This document shows, piece by piece, positions 1 to 7,649 of a DNA stretch of 64,000 nt. Numbering within the stretch: position 1 is the first letter of the stretch; each line of letters begins with the position of its first letter. The position numbers were made by a program, and so were the translations under genes. The notes below the pieces were generated by a model. It saw nothing but the letters and a program-made list of their open reading frames with translations, had not been told where the DNA came from and ran no database searches. The stretch comes from Chitinophagaceae bacterium. GTDB lineage: Bacteria; Bacteroidota; Bacteroidia; Chitinophagales; Chitinophagaceae. The stretch is taken from the NCBI GenBank assembly GCA_019638625.1, contig JAHBTK010000001.1, positions 921,434 through 985,433 on the forward strand. The letters are read 5' to 3'.

Positions 1-1
1 G

Positions 2-1519
2 ATGGCAGCCAACAAGGAGTTTGGCAATTTCGACGTGACACTTACAGGGGGTGGTAATCAAATGCGCCGTACGGCGGACATTAATAATGTGGTGGTTACC
101 GATTTTTTTATAAGAGGACTTTATACTGTGCAAAACGGGCGTGCCAAAGACCCGGTGTATTCATTAATTGAACAGGGCGTAAACTCGCTGTACAGTTCGG
201 CGGAACTTTCGTGGAACCGGACGCTCTACCTGAACGGAACAGTAAGGAATGACTGGTTTTCAACCCTCTCCCCGGAAAATATGAGTATCCTGTATCCCTC
301 GGTTTCGGGTTCATATGTATTCTCTGAAAGCTTAGGCTCATCTGCCTGGCTGAACTTTGGTAAAATAAGAGTAGGATATGCGGAAGTAGGAAGCGACGGT
401 GCAGTGAGCCCGTATTCCAACCTGTTATTTTATACCATGAATGCCAACCTGATCAATAATCCTTCGGGTACCCCGGTGCCGGTAGCCACCAGCGGCAACT
501 CCATACCGAATACAAATCTGAGGCCCAGCCGTGTGGCGGAAACAGAAATAGGGCTGGAACTTAAAATGTTTAACAACCGGGTGAATATTGACCTGGCCGC
601 TTACCGGAAAATAACTTCTGATCAGATTGTAACGGCGCAGGTATCAGACGCGTCAGGCTTCGTTAATACCAGCATCAACAGCGGAAAGAGCCGGAACCTG
701 GGGTTTGAAGCTTTGCTGAACCTCGGATTGATAGAGAAGAGAGACTTTAGCTGGAGCTTTACTGCCAATGCATCTTATAATAAAACAAAGGTACTGAGTA
801 TTCTTTCCAACACTCCGGGCGAAAGGATCACTATCGCCACCCATGTATTCAATGGAGAGGTCAGGCATGTGGTAGGAGAGGAAATGGGGCAAATAGCAGG
901 GTTTGGATATAACCGGAATGAAAAGGGCGAAAGAATTTTTCTTGAGAACGGACTTCCGCAACGCACACCCGACCTGGTTTTGTTTGGCAGCGCGCTGCCG
1001 AAATGGACAGGCGGTTTTGTGAACAGCTTTGAATACAAGGGCATACGGCTGACCGCTTTGATAGACTTTAAGCTGGGTAATAAAATGTTGTCCGGAACCA
1101 ACTTCAATGCCGTTCGCCATGGATTGCACAAAATGACGCTGGAAGGAAGAGAAGGTGGTTTTGTAGGTGACGGCGTAAACCAGGGTGGAGGGGTGAATAC
1201 CGCTGTGGCGCCGGTGCAGACCTACTGGGAACACCTGCGGTCGCAGGCATTGGTGGAAGCGGTGATTTACAACGCCGGATACTGGAAATTAAGACAGGTA
1301 ACGCTGGGATATGACTTTACCCGTTTTTTACCGGCGAATTGGCCGTTTAAAGGGGTTAAGCTGGATTTTGTTGCCAACAATGTGCTCATGATCAAAAAAT
1401 GGGTAGATAATATAGACCCTGAATCTTTCGGTTTCGCGTCTGACAACCAGGTGGGAATGGAGTCTGCCGGCGTGCCAACAACGAGGGGACTTGGTTTAAA
1501 CCTGAATATTAAATTTTAA
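2..1519 (+). CDS. SusC/RagA-family TonB-linked outer membrane protein (3' part)
   Basis: This is the C-terminal half of a TonB-dependent outer-membrane transporter of the SusC/RagA type. The reading frame is open from the window edge, so the true start lies upstream and the first Met is only internal. The 505 visible residues are beta-barrel sequence with alternating aromatic strands, and the protein ends in the usual C-terminal aromatic strand (LNLNIKF). A SusD-like gene follows after 10 bases, which is the standard SusCD order. The family imports oligosaccharides or peptides together with its SusD lid. The substrate cannot be read from this fragment because the plug domain and TonB box are outside the window. 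Confidence 0.93.
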   Translation: MAANKEFGNFDVTLTGGGNQMRRTADINNVVVTDFFIRGLYTVQNGRAKDPVYSLIEQGVNSLYSSAELSWNRTLYLNGTVRNDWFSTLSPENMSILYPSVSGSYVFSESLGSSAWLNFGKIRVGYAEVGSDGAVSPYSNLLFYTMNANLINNPSGTPVPVATSGNSIPNTNLRPSRVAETEIGLELKMFNNRVNIDLAAYRKITSDQIVTAQVSDASGFVNTSINSGKSRNLGFEALLNLGLIEKRDFSWSFTANASYNKTKVLSILSNTPGERITIATHVFNGEVRHVVGEEMGQIAGFGYNRNEKGERIFLENGLPQRTPDLVLFGSALPKWTGGFVNSFEYKGIRLTALIDFKLGNKMLSGTNFNAVRHGLHKMTLEGREGGFVGDGVNQGGGVNTAVAPVQTYWEHLRSQALVEAVIYNAGYWKLRQVTLGYDFTRFLPANWPFKGVKLDFVANNVLMIKKWVDNIDPESFGFASDNQVGMESAGVPTTRGLGLNLNIKF

Positions 1520-1529
1520 ACTGCCTGTT

Positions 1530-3062
1530 ATGAAAAGGATCCTATCTTTTATTTTAATAGTAGTAATTGCTTCTTCGTGTACCAAGGGACTGCAGGAGCT
1601 GAACATAAATAAGACAAGCCCTATCAGTGTTAACCCAACGTTTTTGCTGAATAGCGCACTCCTGAATACTTCTTTTATCGGGCGTACCGTAACGATTGAT
1701 ATGGGGGTTGTGCAGCAGATTGTTTCGCCAAACGGAGGGGTATTGGCCGGGGCAAATTTCAACCAGGACAATCGCGACAATACCTTAGGCAGCATCTGGC
1801 AAACCTATTACCAGAATGTTGTTAAATACACCCATGATATCATCTCCACTACCCGCGAGAATCCGGACAGGACTAACCTTTATAATATGGCCCGTATACT
1901 TCGTGCCTATGCATATATGGTTTTGACGGACGGATACGGGGATATTCCCTATTTCCAGGGAGGAGCCGGATATACGGACCAGATATTTTTGCCGGTTTAC
2001 GACAAACAGGATGCGATTTATAATGATATTATCAAAGAATTGACAGAGGCCGCCGCCGCGCTGGACGCCGCTAAGGCAATTGAAACGGCGGATTTGTTAT
2101 ACAGCGGAAATATAGCCGGTTGGAAAAAATTTGCCTATTCTGCTTTATTGCGGGCCGGTATGCGTCTCAGTAAGGCGGATGCCGCAAAAGCGCAGGCTAC
2201 GGTGCAGGCAGCCTTTGCAGGGGGCGTGATACTGGCAAACGAGGACAACGCCTATATCCGCCATGATGTGAGCTTCCCTTTGCCGATTGGCAATATGCTG
2301 AATTCCACCGAAGCCGCCAATTTCTATCTCGCCAAACCATTTATCGACTATCTTAAAAACAATAATGATCCAAGGCTATCGGCTATTGCTATCCGCTATA
2401 AGGGAGCTACCTCCGGTCCTGCGCAAACAGTTGCTATCAGTACGTCGGCGGCTGCAGACCAGATCGGTATGCCGATGGGGTTTGACAACGCTACTATTGT
2501 CGCGCAGGCCGCGGCAGACGGGCTGGCAAGCTTTTATGACTATAGCCAGGCAGACAGGCGAAGGATTGCCAAGACAACCTCTCCCAATTTTTTCATAACA
2601 GCTTCCCAAACAAAGCTGCTGCTTGCAGAAGCAAGGTTCAGGAACTGGATCACTACCGGTACTGCCGAAGGTTATTTTTCGGAGGGAGTTGCGGCACATA
2701 TGGACCAGATGGCACAATATGACGCGGGTTCCGCTATTTCCACTGGCAACCGGGATGCCTATATAACGGCGCATCCCCTGGAAGCCGGAAAAGAACTGGA
2801 ACAGATCAACACGCAGTATTGGATTTCTTCCTTCTTAAACGGGCCGGAAGCGTTTGCCAACTTCAGGAGGAGCGGTTTTCCGCTACTGACGCCTAACCCG
2901 TACGGGCAACCGAATAACCCGGATGTGCCCAACGGCACTTTTATCAGGCGGCTTACTTATCCTACCTCTGAGTTGTCTATTAACACGGAAAATGTGAATA
3001 CCGCGATAGCCACCCAGGGAGAGGATAAATTAAGTACAAGGATCTGGTGGGATAAACCTTAA
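1530..3062 (+). CDS. SusD/RagB-family outer membrane lipoprotein (SusD-like_2 type)
   Basis: The product is a 510-residue surface lipoprotein. A short signal peptide ends in a lipobox (VIASSC, Cys about residue 17), followed by the ELNINKTSP segment typical of the SusD-like_2 group. The helical TPR-like body includes a WQTYYQNVVKY segment and an ARILRAYAYMVLTDGYGDIPY stretch. The C-terminal part carries RRLTYPTSE and ends in RIWWDKP, both typical of the family. It should act as the substrate-binding lid of the SusC transporter encoded 10 bases upstream. A strong terminator follows directly. No glycosidase gene lies next to the pair, so the nutrient taken up is unknown. Confidence 0.93.
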   Translation: MKRILSFILIVVIASSCTKGLQELNINKTSPISVNPTFLLNSALLNTSFIGRTVTIDMGVVQQIVSPNGGVLAGANFNQDNRDNTLGSIWQTYYQNVVKYTHDIISTTRENPDRTNLYNMARILRAYAYMVLTDGYGDIPYFQGGAGYTDQIFLPVYDKQDAIYNDIIKELTEAAAALDAAKAIETADLLYSGNIAGWKKFAYSALLRAGMRLSKADAAKAQATVQAAFAGGVILANEDNAYIRHDVSFPLPIGNMLNSTEAANFYLAKPFIDYLKNNNDPRLSAIAIRYKGATSGPAQTVAISTSAAADQIGMPMGFDNATIVAQAAADGLASFYDYSQADRRRIAKTTSPNFFITASQTKLLLAEARFRNWITTGTAEGYFSEGVAAHMDQMAQYDAGSAISTGNRDAYITAHPLEAGKELEQINTQYWISSFLNGPEAFANFRRSGFPLLTPNPYGQPNNPDVPNGTFIRRLTYPTSELSINTENVNTAIATQGEDKLSTRIWWDKP

Positions 3063-3081
3063 ACATATCTTATTACTATGG

Positions 3082-3117
3082 ATACTCCTTTCCTGTTAGG
3101 GGAAAGGAGTATTTTTT
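3082..3117 (+). terminator. Rho-independent terminator of the susCD operon
   Basis: A perfect 12-bp stem (ATACTCCTTTCC paired with GGAAAGGAGTAT) with a 7-base loop is followed by a run of T. It starts 20 bases after the SusD stop codon. Confidence 0.9.
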
Positions 3118-3174
3118 GTCCTGTTTAGGGGGATACTCCCATTCAAATATTATAACCCCATTTTGCCTCTGGTT

Positions 3175-3421
3175 GGTGTTGTCACCATTAAGGAGCCTAA
3201 GCGCTCAAACACCCCGAATGGGGTTTAACCGTGCCTACGGCAGGCAAGTTTGAATAGTCCCCAACTCTGTTGGGGATGTAACCGGTGGTATATTTGCGCA
3301 ATTTTACATTGAACCCCGTAGGGGTTCAACAAAAACATCGACATTTTGTCCCCCAACAAAGTTGGGGGCTATTCAAATTCAAGCCCGGAGGGCTTAAGTT
3401 GACGGCTATGGTGTTGTCACC
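3175..3421. repeat. Cluster of short palindromes framed by GGTGTTGTCACC copies
   Basis: This gene-free stretch holds two direct copies of GGTGTTGTCACC (3175-3186 and 3410-3421). Between them are five small palindromes: ACCCC-GAAT-GGGGT at 3211, CCCCAAC-TCT-GTTGGGG at 3259, GAACCCC-GTA-GGGGTTC at 3311, CCCCCAAC-AAA-GTTGGGGG at 3350 and AAGCCC-GGA-GGGCTT at 3381. An inverted third copy of the framing 12-mer lies at 3997-4008, on the other side of the transposase remnant. The pattern fits REP/BIME-like elements that accompany IS200-like REP-associated transposases. Confidence 0.7.
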
Positions 3422-3439
3422 GACCAGCAACTGCCTGTT

Positions 3440-3955
3440 TCAGATATGCTCAGCATAATGTGTTATAAAGCCCCAATTATCTTCATTCAACTCGTAATAT
3501 TTTTCCGACGAATATTTATAGTCCGCCGAAAATTCGCACAACCCGGCTTTCACTGGATTTAAATGCATATAGTCCGGCGTTTGTTCCGCCGTTTTACGAT
3601 TGTGCATCGTAGCCTTGTAAGGTCGCCTTTCCCAAAAGTGACAGGAGCGGTCTTGTTGAGTGCTTACATACTTTTCAAGCTCTTGTTCATTACCGCTATC
3701 GATTAGATTAAACTTTGTCTGTTTTGCAGTGTATTTTAAAAACACCTGCTGAATGTTCTTACTCACCCAGGCATCCTGTTTGCATCGGAGCAAGTGAGGG
3801 CGATTGGGTATCAGCACAAAACCATATATCCGTATACGGTTTTCTGAGGTTAAAAACCTCAGGCTTTCCATCAATATCTGTTTATGTCTATCCATACGCA
3901 ATAGGTTTTGTCAGTTAAGGCAGGTAGCGGTAAAAAATTCCATTCCGTTTTCCAT
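3440..3955 (-). pseudogene. REP-associated tyrosine transposase (IS200-like, Y1_Tnp), nonsense-mutated
   Basis: The family is a small HUH-type transposase linked to REP sequences. Reading back from the TTG at 3901, the frame continues upstream to ATG 3955 or 3943 and encodes MEFFTATCLN, then TGA (3911-3913), then QNLLRMDRHKQILMESL. Relatives usually have Trp at the TGA position, so a TGG to TGA change probably split the gene. The HUH motif is also damaged: the usual PNHIHLL reads PNRPHLL. The segment with the nucleophile Tyr (DYMHLNPVKAGL) is intact. Inverted copies of GGTGTTGTCACC lie on both sides. The product is probably inactive. Confidence 0.8.
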
Positions 3956-3996
3956 GAGCAGAACAATTACTCTAAAGTTAAGACTATACACGGTTC

Positions 3997-4008
3997 GGTG
4001 ACAACACC
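3997..4008 (-). repeat. Inverted copy of the GGTGTTGTCACC repeat
   Basis: GGTGACAACACC is the exact reverse complement of the 12-mers at 3175 and 3410, so the transposase remnant sits between inverted repeat copies. Confidence 0.75.
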
Positions 4009-4038
4009 GACCGCAGGCACTTAATAAATTCTGTTGGT

Positions 4039-4620
4039 TTAATCATCTATTCCTTTTCCGTCAAGTATATGTTGGTAATATTTTTCAATTCTTGCTTCTC
4101 GTGTTTTGGCTTGTTTAGCAGAAGAAAAATAGAGCAAATACCCTCTTTGTCTGCCGGGCGTTAATTTGTAAAAAGCAGTTTTCAGTTCGGGCATTTCCTC
4201 TAATGCAGTTTGAAATTCTGTTGGCATTTCAAATTCAGTTGTTGTTTTCATTTCAACTTTCAAACCGGCTTTGTCGTTTTTAATGGCTTCTTTGATATAT
4301 GTTTTGATAGCTGGTTTGTTTTTCAAAATTTCTTCAATGTCGGTAAAACGGATTTGTCTTGCCGATTGTACATTTTTTGTTTGTTGCACTAAAATCTTCT
4401 TCGGGTCTTTCAACAAAGCCCCCTGCATAAACAACAAAGCACAATAGTCTTTGAAGCCGTGTATTAAAACGATGTTGTTTTTTTGGTTTGTGTAACAAGG
4501 GCACCCCCATTTTAATTCTTCTGTCAAACCGCAATCAAGCACTATTTCCCGTAGTTCCTGATAGGCTTTCTGCCATTTGCCCGATTTGTTGAAAAACCAA
4601 TCTGCTTTCGGATTTGTCAT
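4039..4620 (-). CDS. YdeI/OmpD-associated family protein with DUF1801-like N-terminus
   Basis: This 193-residue cytoplasmic protein combines a YdhG/DUF1801-like N-terminal domain (residues about 15-115, with ELKWGCPCYT and ALLFMQGALLKDP) with a C-terminal YdeI-type segment (PEFQTALEE-like helix, KLTPGRQRGYLLYFSSAKQAKTR-type end, residues about 140-185). The family is widespread in Bacteroidota and its biochemical role is not established; one older name is bacteriocin-protection protein. ATG 4620 is chosen because the frame upstream of it overlaps the DoxX-like gene and lacks family similarity. It is the last gene of a four-gene minus-strand run (ArsR, SRPBCC, DoxX, YdeI) with gaps of 2-6 bases, so it is probably co-transcribed. 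Confidence 0.85.
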   Translation of the reverse strand: MTNPKADWFFNKSGKWQKAYQELREIVLDCGLTEELKWGCPCYTNQKNNIVLIHGFKDYCALLFMQGALLKDPKKILVQQTKNVQSARQIRFTDIEEILKNKPAIKTYIKEAIKNDKAGLKVEMKTTTEFEMPTEFQTALEEMPELKTAFYKLTPGRQRGYLLYFSSAKQAKTREARIEKYYQHILDGKGIDD

Positions 4621-4622
4621 AC

Positions 4623-5006
4623 CTATTTGTTTCCAATGTTTATTTTCCTGTCGGTTGGACGGAAATACCACGATATAACAATTACAACCAACAATGTCAA
4701 AGACGGTATTGCTTCTGTGAACGGTTGTCCGACTGTTAAATGAGAAATGAAAGCTCCGGACATTACAAAGAAAAATCCTGCATAAGCCCATTCTTTCAAT
4801 AACGGAAATTTTGGAATGAGAATAGCAATTACTCCCAGGATTTTCCATACTCCGATAATACTTAAAAGATACAATGGATAACCAAGACTGGTAACAATTT
4901 CATTATACCCGCCTATTTGAAGCATTTGTTGTATGCCGCCTGCCAACATTCCGGTTGAAAGGAATATTGTTGCTGTCCAATAGATAATTTTGTTCCGCTT
5001 TTTCAT
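4623..5006 (-). CDS. DoxX-like membrane protein
   Basis: The product is a 127-residue integral membrane protein with four hydrophobic helices. The DoxX-like pattern is clear: a first helix followed by GGIQQMLQIGGY, then LGYPLYLLSIIGVWKILGVIAI, then KEWAYAGFFFVMSGAFISH. DoxX-like proteins are linked to redox or stress functions, but the reaction is uncertain. It lies 6 bases downstream of the SRPBCC gene and 2 bases upstream of the YdeI-like gene. ArsR-SRPBCC-DoxX-YdeI is a recurrent association in Bacteroidota, which suggests a shared ArsR-controlled operon. Confidence 0.88.
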   Translation of the reverse strand: MKKRNKIIYWTATIFLSTGMLAGGIQQMLQIGGYNEIVTSLGYPLYLLSIIGVWKILGVIAILIPKFPLLKEWAYAGFFFVMSGAFISHLTVGQPFTEAIPSLTLLVVIVISWYFRPTDRKINIGNK

Positions 5007-5012
5007 ACTTTC

Positions 5013-5477
5013 TTATTTTAATTTTTTTACGATTTCCTGTAGTCTGTTGTGAGCCATATTGATACCTTGTGCAAATGGCATTTGCATCAGTTGGTTTCTG
5101 AACTCAATAGACTTAAACAGGATGTGCATTGTAAGTTTGCTTGTATCGTTTTTAAGTTTTTCAAACTCCAAAAATTCAAGTTGAACAGGAAACGGAGTAT
5201 TTTCCATTTCAAAAGTCCGTGTGATTTTTTTGTTAGTGACAAACTCGTGTATTGTTCCGTTTGCCCGAAAAACCACAGTTCCGTTTCGTGATGTTTCAAA
5301 TGCGTAAGAACCGTGTTTTTTGTTTTCCATTTTCAGCACTTTCGTTTCCATCCATTGCTCAAACAGTCCGGGGTCTTCATAAGCCTTAAAAAGCAACTCC
5401 AAGGGCAGATCAAATTCCCTTGTAATTACGATTTCCTGTTTATTATCTATGGCGTTTACTTTTGTTTTTTGCTCCAT
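5013..5477 (-). CDS. SRPBCC/AHSA1-family protein (first copy)
   Basis: This 154-residue START-like protein has the Activator-of-Hsp90-ATPase-1 fold. It begins with EIVITREFDLPLELLFKAYEDPGLFEQW, the standard first strand and helix, and has MENKKHGSYAFE, a central beta sheet and a C-terminal helix (NMAHNRLQEIV). The family has a hydrophobic ligand pocket; the ligand is unknown. It lies 6 bases after the ArsR gene, an ArsR-SRPBCC pairing also seen at 6405-7278. The two SRPBCC proteins differ strongly in sequence, so this looks like two related but separately acquired units rather than a recent duplication. Confidence 0.87.
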   Translation of the reverse strand: MEQKTKVNAIDNKQEIVITREFDLPLELLFKAYEDPGLFEQWMETKVLKMENKKHGSYAFETSRNGTVVFRANGTIHEFVTNKKITRTFEMENTPFPVQLEFLEFEKLKNDTSKLTMHILFKSIEFRNQLMQMPFAQGINMAHNRLQEIVKKLK

Positions 5478-5483
5478 TTTATT

Positions 5484-5807
5484 CTATTTTTTTGAATTGT
5501 ATTTTTTCATTACAGCTTCCAACTTATTAAATCGGTCGTCCCACATTTTGCGAAATGGTTCAATAAAGTCTGCCACCTCTTTCATTTTTTGGGCGTTGGT
5601 GTAATAATAAATTTCTCTTCCGTTTTGTTCTTGTGTAAGCAATTCACATTCGGTAAGAATTTGCAAGTGTTTTGAAACAGTTGGTCGTGCTGTGTCAAAG
5701 TTGGAGGCAATTGCGCCTGCTGTCATAGATTGTGTTGCAACTAACAGAAGTATAGCCCGTCTTGTCGGGTCGGCAATAGCTTGAAATACGTCTCGTCTTA
5801 AATTCAT
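5484..5807 (-). CDS. ArsR-family winged-helix repressor (first copy)
   Basis: The 107-residue DNA-binding protein begins [20 protein letters not shown], the hallmark start of the ArsR subgroup that pairs with SRPBCC proteins. A recognition helix ([18 protein letters not shown], residues about 39-57) and a wing (QNGREIYYY) follow. No metal-binding cysteine pair is visible, so it is probably not a metal sensor. Related proteins repress their own operon. Three half-sites, AACTAC / GTAGTT / AACTAC, lie 14-45 bases upstream of its start and are the likely operator. Confidence 0.9.
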   Translation of the reverse strand: MNLRRDVFQAIADPTRRAILLLVATQSMTAGAIASNFDTARPTVSKHLQILTECELLTQEQNGREIYYYTNAQKMKEVADFIEPFRKMWDDRFNKLEAVMKKYNSKK

Positions 5808-5820
5808 TATGAAGTCATTT

Positions 5821-5852
5821 AACTACAAATATAAGTGTAGTTATTTAACTAC
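5821..5852 (-). promoter_or_regulatory. Putative ArsR operator (AACTAC/GTAGTT half-sites)
   Basis: Three alternating half-sites AACTAC (5821-5826), GTAGTT (5837-5842) and AACTAC (5847-5852) form two overlapping inverted repeats just upstream of the first arsR-like gene. The position fits autoregulation; binding is inferred. Confidence 0.55.
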
Positions 5853-5962
5853 GCAAGTTTTACGAAAAAAAAATGTCGTTATGAGAAAGCCTGCATGATT
5901 GTCTGTTCGTGATATTTTTTTTAAGTCAGCGAAGGGCATGCTTTTTCCGCTTAGGTCTGTCG

Positions 5963-6400
5963 TTATGGCTGCTTGTTGAACATTAAATAGGAAGTAAGCT
6001 TGCTTATTTTTCCGTTTGTGAAATGAAACACATCACAAAAAACTGCATTAAGTTTGTTTCCGTCTTTCATTTTTGCTTTTACCGTTCCTTCGGCTATTAC
6101 TATGTTTCCTTCTTCTACAAGTCGGATTACTTTAATGTCGGGGTGTCCGTCAGCATTGGGGTTTTCAATTTCTTTATCAAATGCTTTAATGCCTTTGTGA
6201 AGATAAAAACCAGGCATTTCCCAAACGACATCATCACTCAGACAGGATAATATTTTTTCGTGGTCGGTTGCACGAAATCCATCCATGTATTTTTCTACAA
6301 TTTGCTTTTGTTCGCTCATATTGTTATTTGTTGTTTTATTGTTGTTGCAGGATGTTAATATCAGGAGTGCAAAAACAGCGTATATAATTATTGTTCTCAT
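5963..6400 (-). CDS. NTF2-like (SnoaL/ketosteroid-isomerase-type) lipoprotein
   Basis: This 145-residue protein has an N-terminal signal with lipobox (LLILTSC, Cys at about residue 18) followed by a 120-residue NTF2-like cone: QKQIVEKYMDGFRATDHEKILSCLSDDVVWEMPG, then VIAEGTVKAKMKDG and the last strand with FHFTNGKISKLTSY. Such domains bind small hydrophobic ligands or catalyse isomerase or hydrolase reactions; no function can be assigned. ATG 6400 gives a clean lipoprotein signal. An internal Met before SEQKQIV would give a cytoplasmic form. It is four bases downstream of the second SRPBCC gene and is probably in the same operon. Confidence 0.82.
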   Translation of the reverse strand: MRTIIIYAVFALLILTSCNNNKTTNNNMSEQKQIVEKYMDGFRATDHEKILSCLSDDVVWEMPGFYLHKGIKAFDKEIENPNADGHPDIKVIRLVEEGNIVIAEGTVKAKMKDGNKLNAVFCDVFHFTNGKISKLTSYLMFNKQP

Positions 6401-6404
6401 TTTA

Positions 6405-6893
6405 TCAGTTTTGATTAAGTAGTTCACGCATATTGTTCAACATTTGCAACCAGCCTGGATAAGCGCCTGTTTTCTTCGCTAACTCCTGCGAAACGGTTTG
6501 CCTTAATTGTAATTTAGTTTTTCCGTTTTCTTCTTTTAGTGTTATGGTAACAAGTGTTTCTCCTGGCCAGTCAGCATCCATGCCAATTTCCACGGGGTTT
6601 ATCGGATTGCCATTCTCGTCTGCATTAACCATTGTAAACACCAATTTTGTATTGGGTACAACTTCTTTGTATTCTCCAACGCACCAACAATCTCCAAACT
6701 GAGGATTGGAAACACAGGAATGAAATCGTCCGCCATTTTTAATATTGAGTTCTTTGAAACGAATGGTGCAACCGTCAGGAGCATACCATTTCATTAATTT
6801 TTCGGGATTTGTCCAGGCATTAAGAACTCTTTCAATGCCTGCGTTAAAAGTTTCTTCTATGAAAACTTCATTTTTATTTGTACGGTTTTCCAT
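6405..6893 (-). CDS. SRPBCC/AHSA1-family protein (second copy)
   Basis: This 162-residue START-like protein opens with EVFIEETFNAGIERVLNAWTNPEKLMKWYAPDG and has a GGRFHSCV motif, a PGETLVTITLKEENGKTKLQLRQT sheet and a terminal helix with GWLQMLNNMRELL. The start at 6893 leaves one base after the stop codon of the ArsR gene. An upstream in-frame extension overlapping arsR lacks family sequence and was not used. The order ArsR, SRPBCC, NTF2 suggests a small regulon sensing and disposing of an unidentified compound. Confidence 0.87.
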   Translation of the reverse strand: MENRTNKNEVFIEETFNAGIERVLNAWTNPEKLMKWYAPDGCTIRFKELNIKNGGRFHSCVSNPQFGDCWCVGEYKEVVPNTKLVFTMVNADENGNPINPVEIGMDADWPGETLVTITLKEENGKTKLQLRQTVSQELAKKTGAYPGWLQMLNNMRELLNQN

Positions 6894-6894
6894 T

Positions 6895-7278
6895 TTATTT
6901 TCTTTTTGATTTATTGGTATTGTTTGCGTTTTTCTTATTCGTTTTCTTTGTGCTTTTTGGTTGCAATTCTTCCTGTTCAACAAAACTTTTGAGTGCACTT
7001 AATCTCTCTTTCCATAATTTGTGATATTGATCAACCCATTCATGCACCTCGTTCAGTTTTTCCAATTTTGCTTCACATAAACGTTCTCTGCCAAGTTGCC
7101 TGATGTTTAGCAAGTCACATTCCGCTAAAATTTTAAGATGCAGAGAAACAGCCTGACGACTAATATCAAACTGCTCCGCTATGGAATTGACATTTATAGT
7201 TTGCTTTGCGATCATGCCTATTATGGCTCGTCTTGTGGGGTCGGCTATTGCCTGAAATACATCTCTTCGTGTTTCCAT
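6895..7278 (-). CDS. ArsR-family winged-helix repressor (second copy)
   Basis: This 127-residue regulator begins [22 protein letters not shown], has a recognition helix around residues 45-60 (SRQAVSLHLKILAECDLL) and a wing with QLGRERLCEAKL. A Lys/Asn-rich tail of about 20 residues (NKKNANNTNKSKRK) is unusual for the family. An alternative ATG three codons upstream (7287) would place the start inside the proximal operator repeat, so 7278 is preferred. The recognition helix differs from that of the ArsR at 5484, which matches the different operator repeats found upstream of each gene. Confidence 0.9.
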   Translation of the reverse strand: METRRDVFQAIADPTRRAIIGMIAKQTINVNSIAEQFDISRQAVSLHLKILAECDLLNIRQLGRERLCEAKLEKLNEVHEWVDQYHKLWKERLSALKSFVEQEELQPKSTKKTNKKNANNTNKSKRK

Positions 7279-7284
7279 TTTATG

Positions 7285-7326
7285 CAAGTATATGCTTGCT
7301 AATATATATGCAAGTATTTACTTGCG
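7285..7326 (-). promoter_or_regulatory. Putative ArsR operator pair (GCAAGTA palindromes)
   Basis: Two palindromes lie directly upstream of the second arsR-like gene: GCAAG-TATATG-CTTGC (7285-7300) and GCAAGTA-TT-TACTTGC (7311-7326). Their centres are 26 bp apart, close to two and a half helical turns. They are likely autoregulatory operators. Confidence 0.6.
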
Positions 7327-7508
7327 CAAATTTTTTTCCGGAAAAAATTGCCTGGTCTAAAAAATCAAGAAAATGAGGTGTGGGTGGGCTTGGGTGTGTC
7401 GGGCAAAATTAAATGCGATGTTTTGTGCCGGCACACCTCTTTCAATTTTGCGAAGCGTTGGCATTCTTTCGTTTTCTGCCCGTAAAGTTGAATATTGGCA
7501 CGGTGGTC

Positions 7509-7649
7509 GCTTAGGGTTGCTGATAGCGGTTCAGGGCTTGGCGTTTGGGCGGGATTTTACCACTGGCCTGAATACGAAGCCGGCACTTCAAAATTAGTAA
7601 AAACTTTCATATGAAGTATAAAACCCCGCCTGACGCCCAACCCTTAGCG
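7509..7649. repeat. Large imperfect inverted repeat in the spacer before the DsbA-family gene
   Basis: The gene-free stretch 7327-7643 contains a left arm with GCTTAGGGTTG (7509-7519) and GGCGTTTGGGCGGGATTTTAC (7540-7560). The right arm, 7616-7648, reads as its imperfect complement (ATAAAACCCCGCC, GACGCCCAACCCTTAGC). The two arms can fold into a long bulged stem, a layout similar to integron attC sites. No complete pair of attC core boxes was found. I see no gene in this stretch. Confidence 0.5.

Noticed and set aside
653..1234. 193-residue frame antisense to the SusC gene
   Set aside because: A shadow of the barrel-coding frame, without recognisable motifs or a plausible upstream signal.
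3175..3421. CRISPR array
   Set aside because: The repeated elements are palindromes of different sequence without regular spacers, and no cas genes are present.
4623..4848. Long N-terminal extension of the YdeI-like gene
   Set aside because: The extension overlaps the DoxX-like gene in another frame; family similarity begins at ATG 4620.
7373..7597. Open frame in the spacer before the DsbA-family gene
   Set aside because: It runs through the inverted-repeat arm, has unusual composition (many Cys, Trp and Arg) and no ribosome-binding context.
7509..7649. True integron attC site
   Set aside because: A GCCCAAC box fits RYYYAAC at one end, but the matching GTTRRRY box is not found at the other. 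It is kept only as an inverted repeat.
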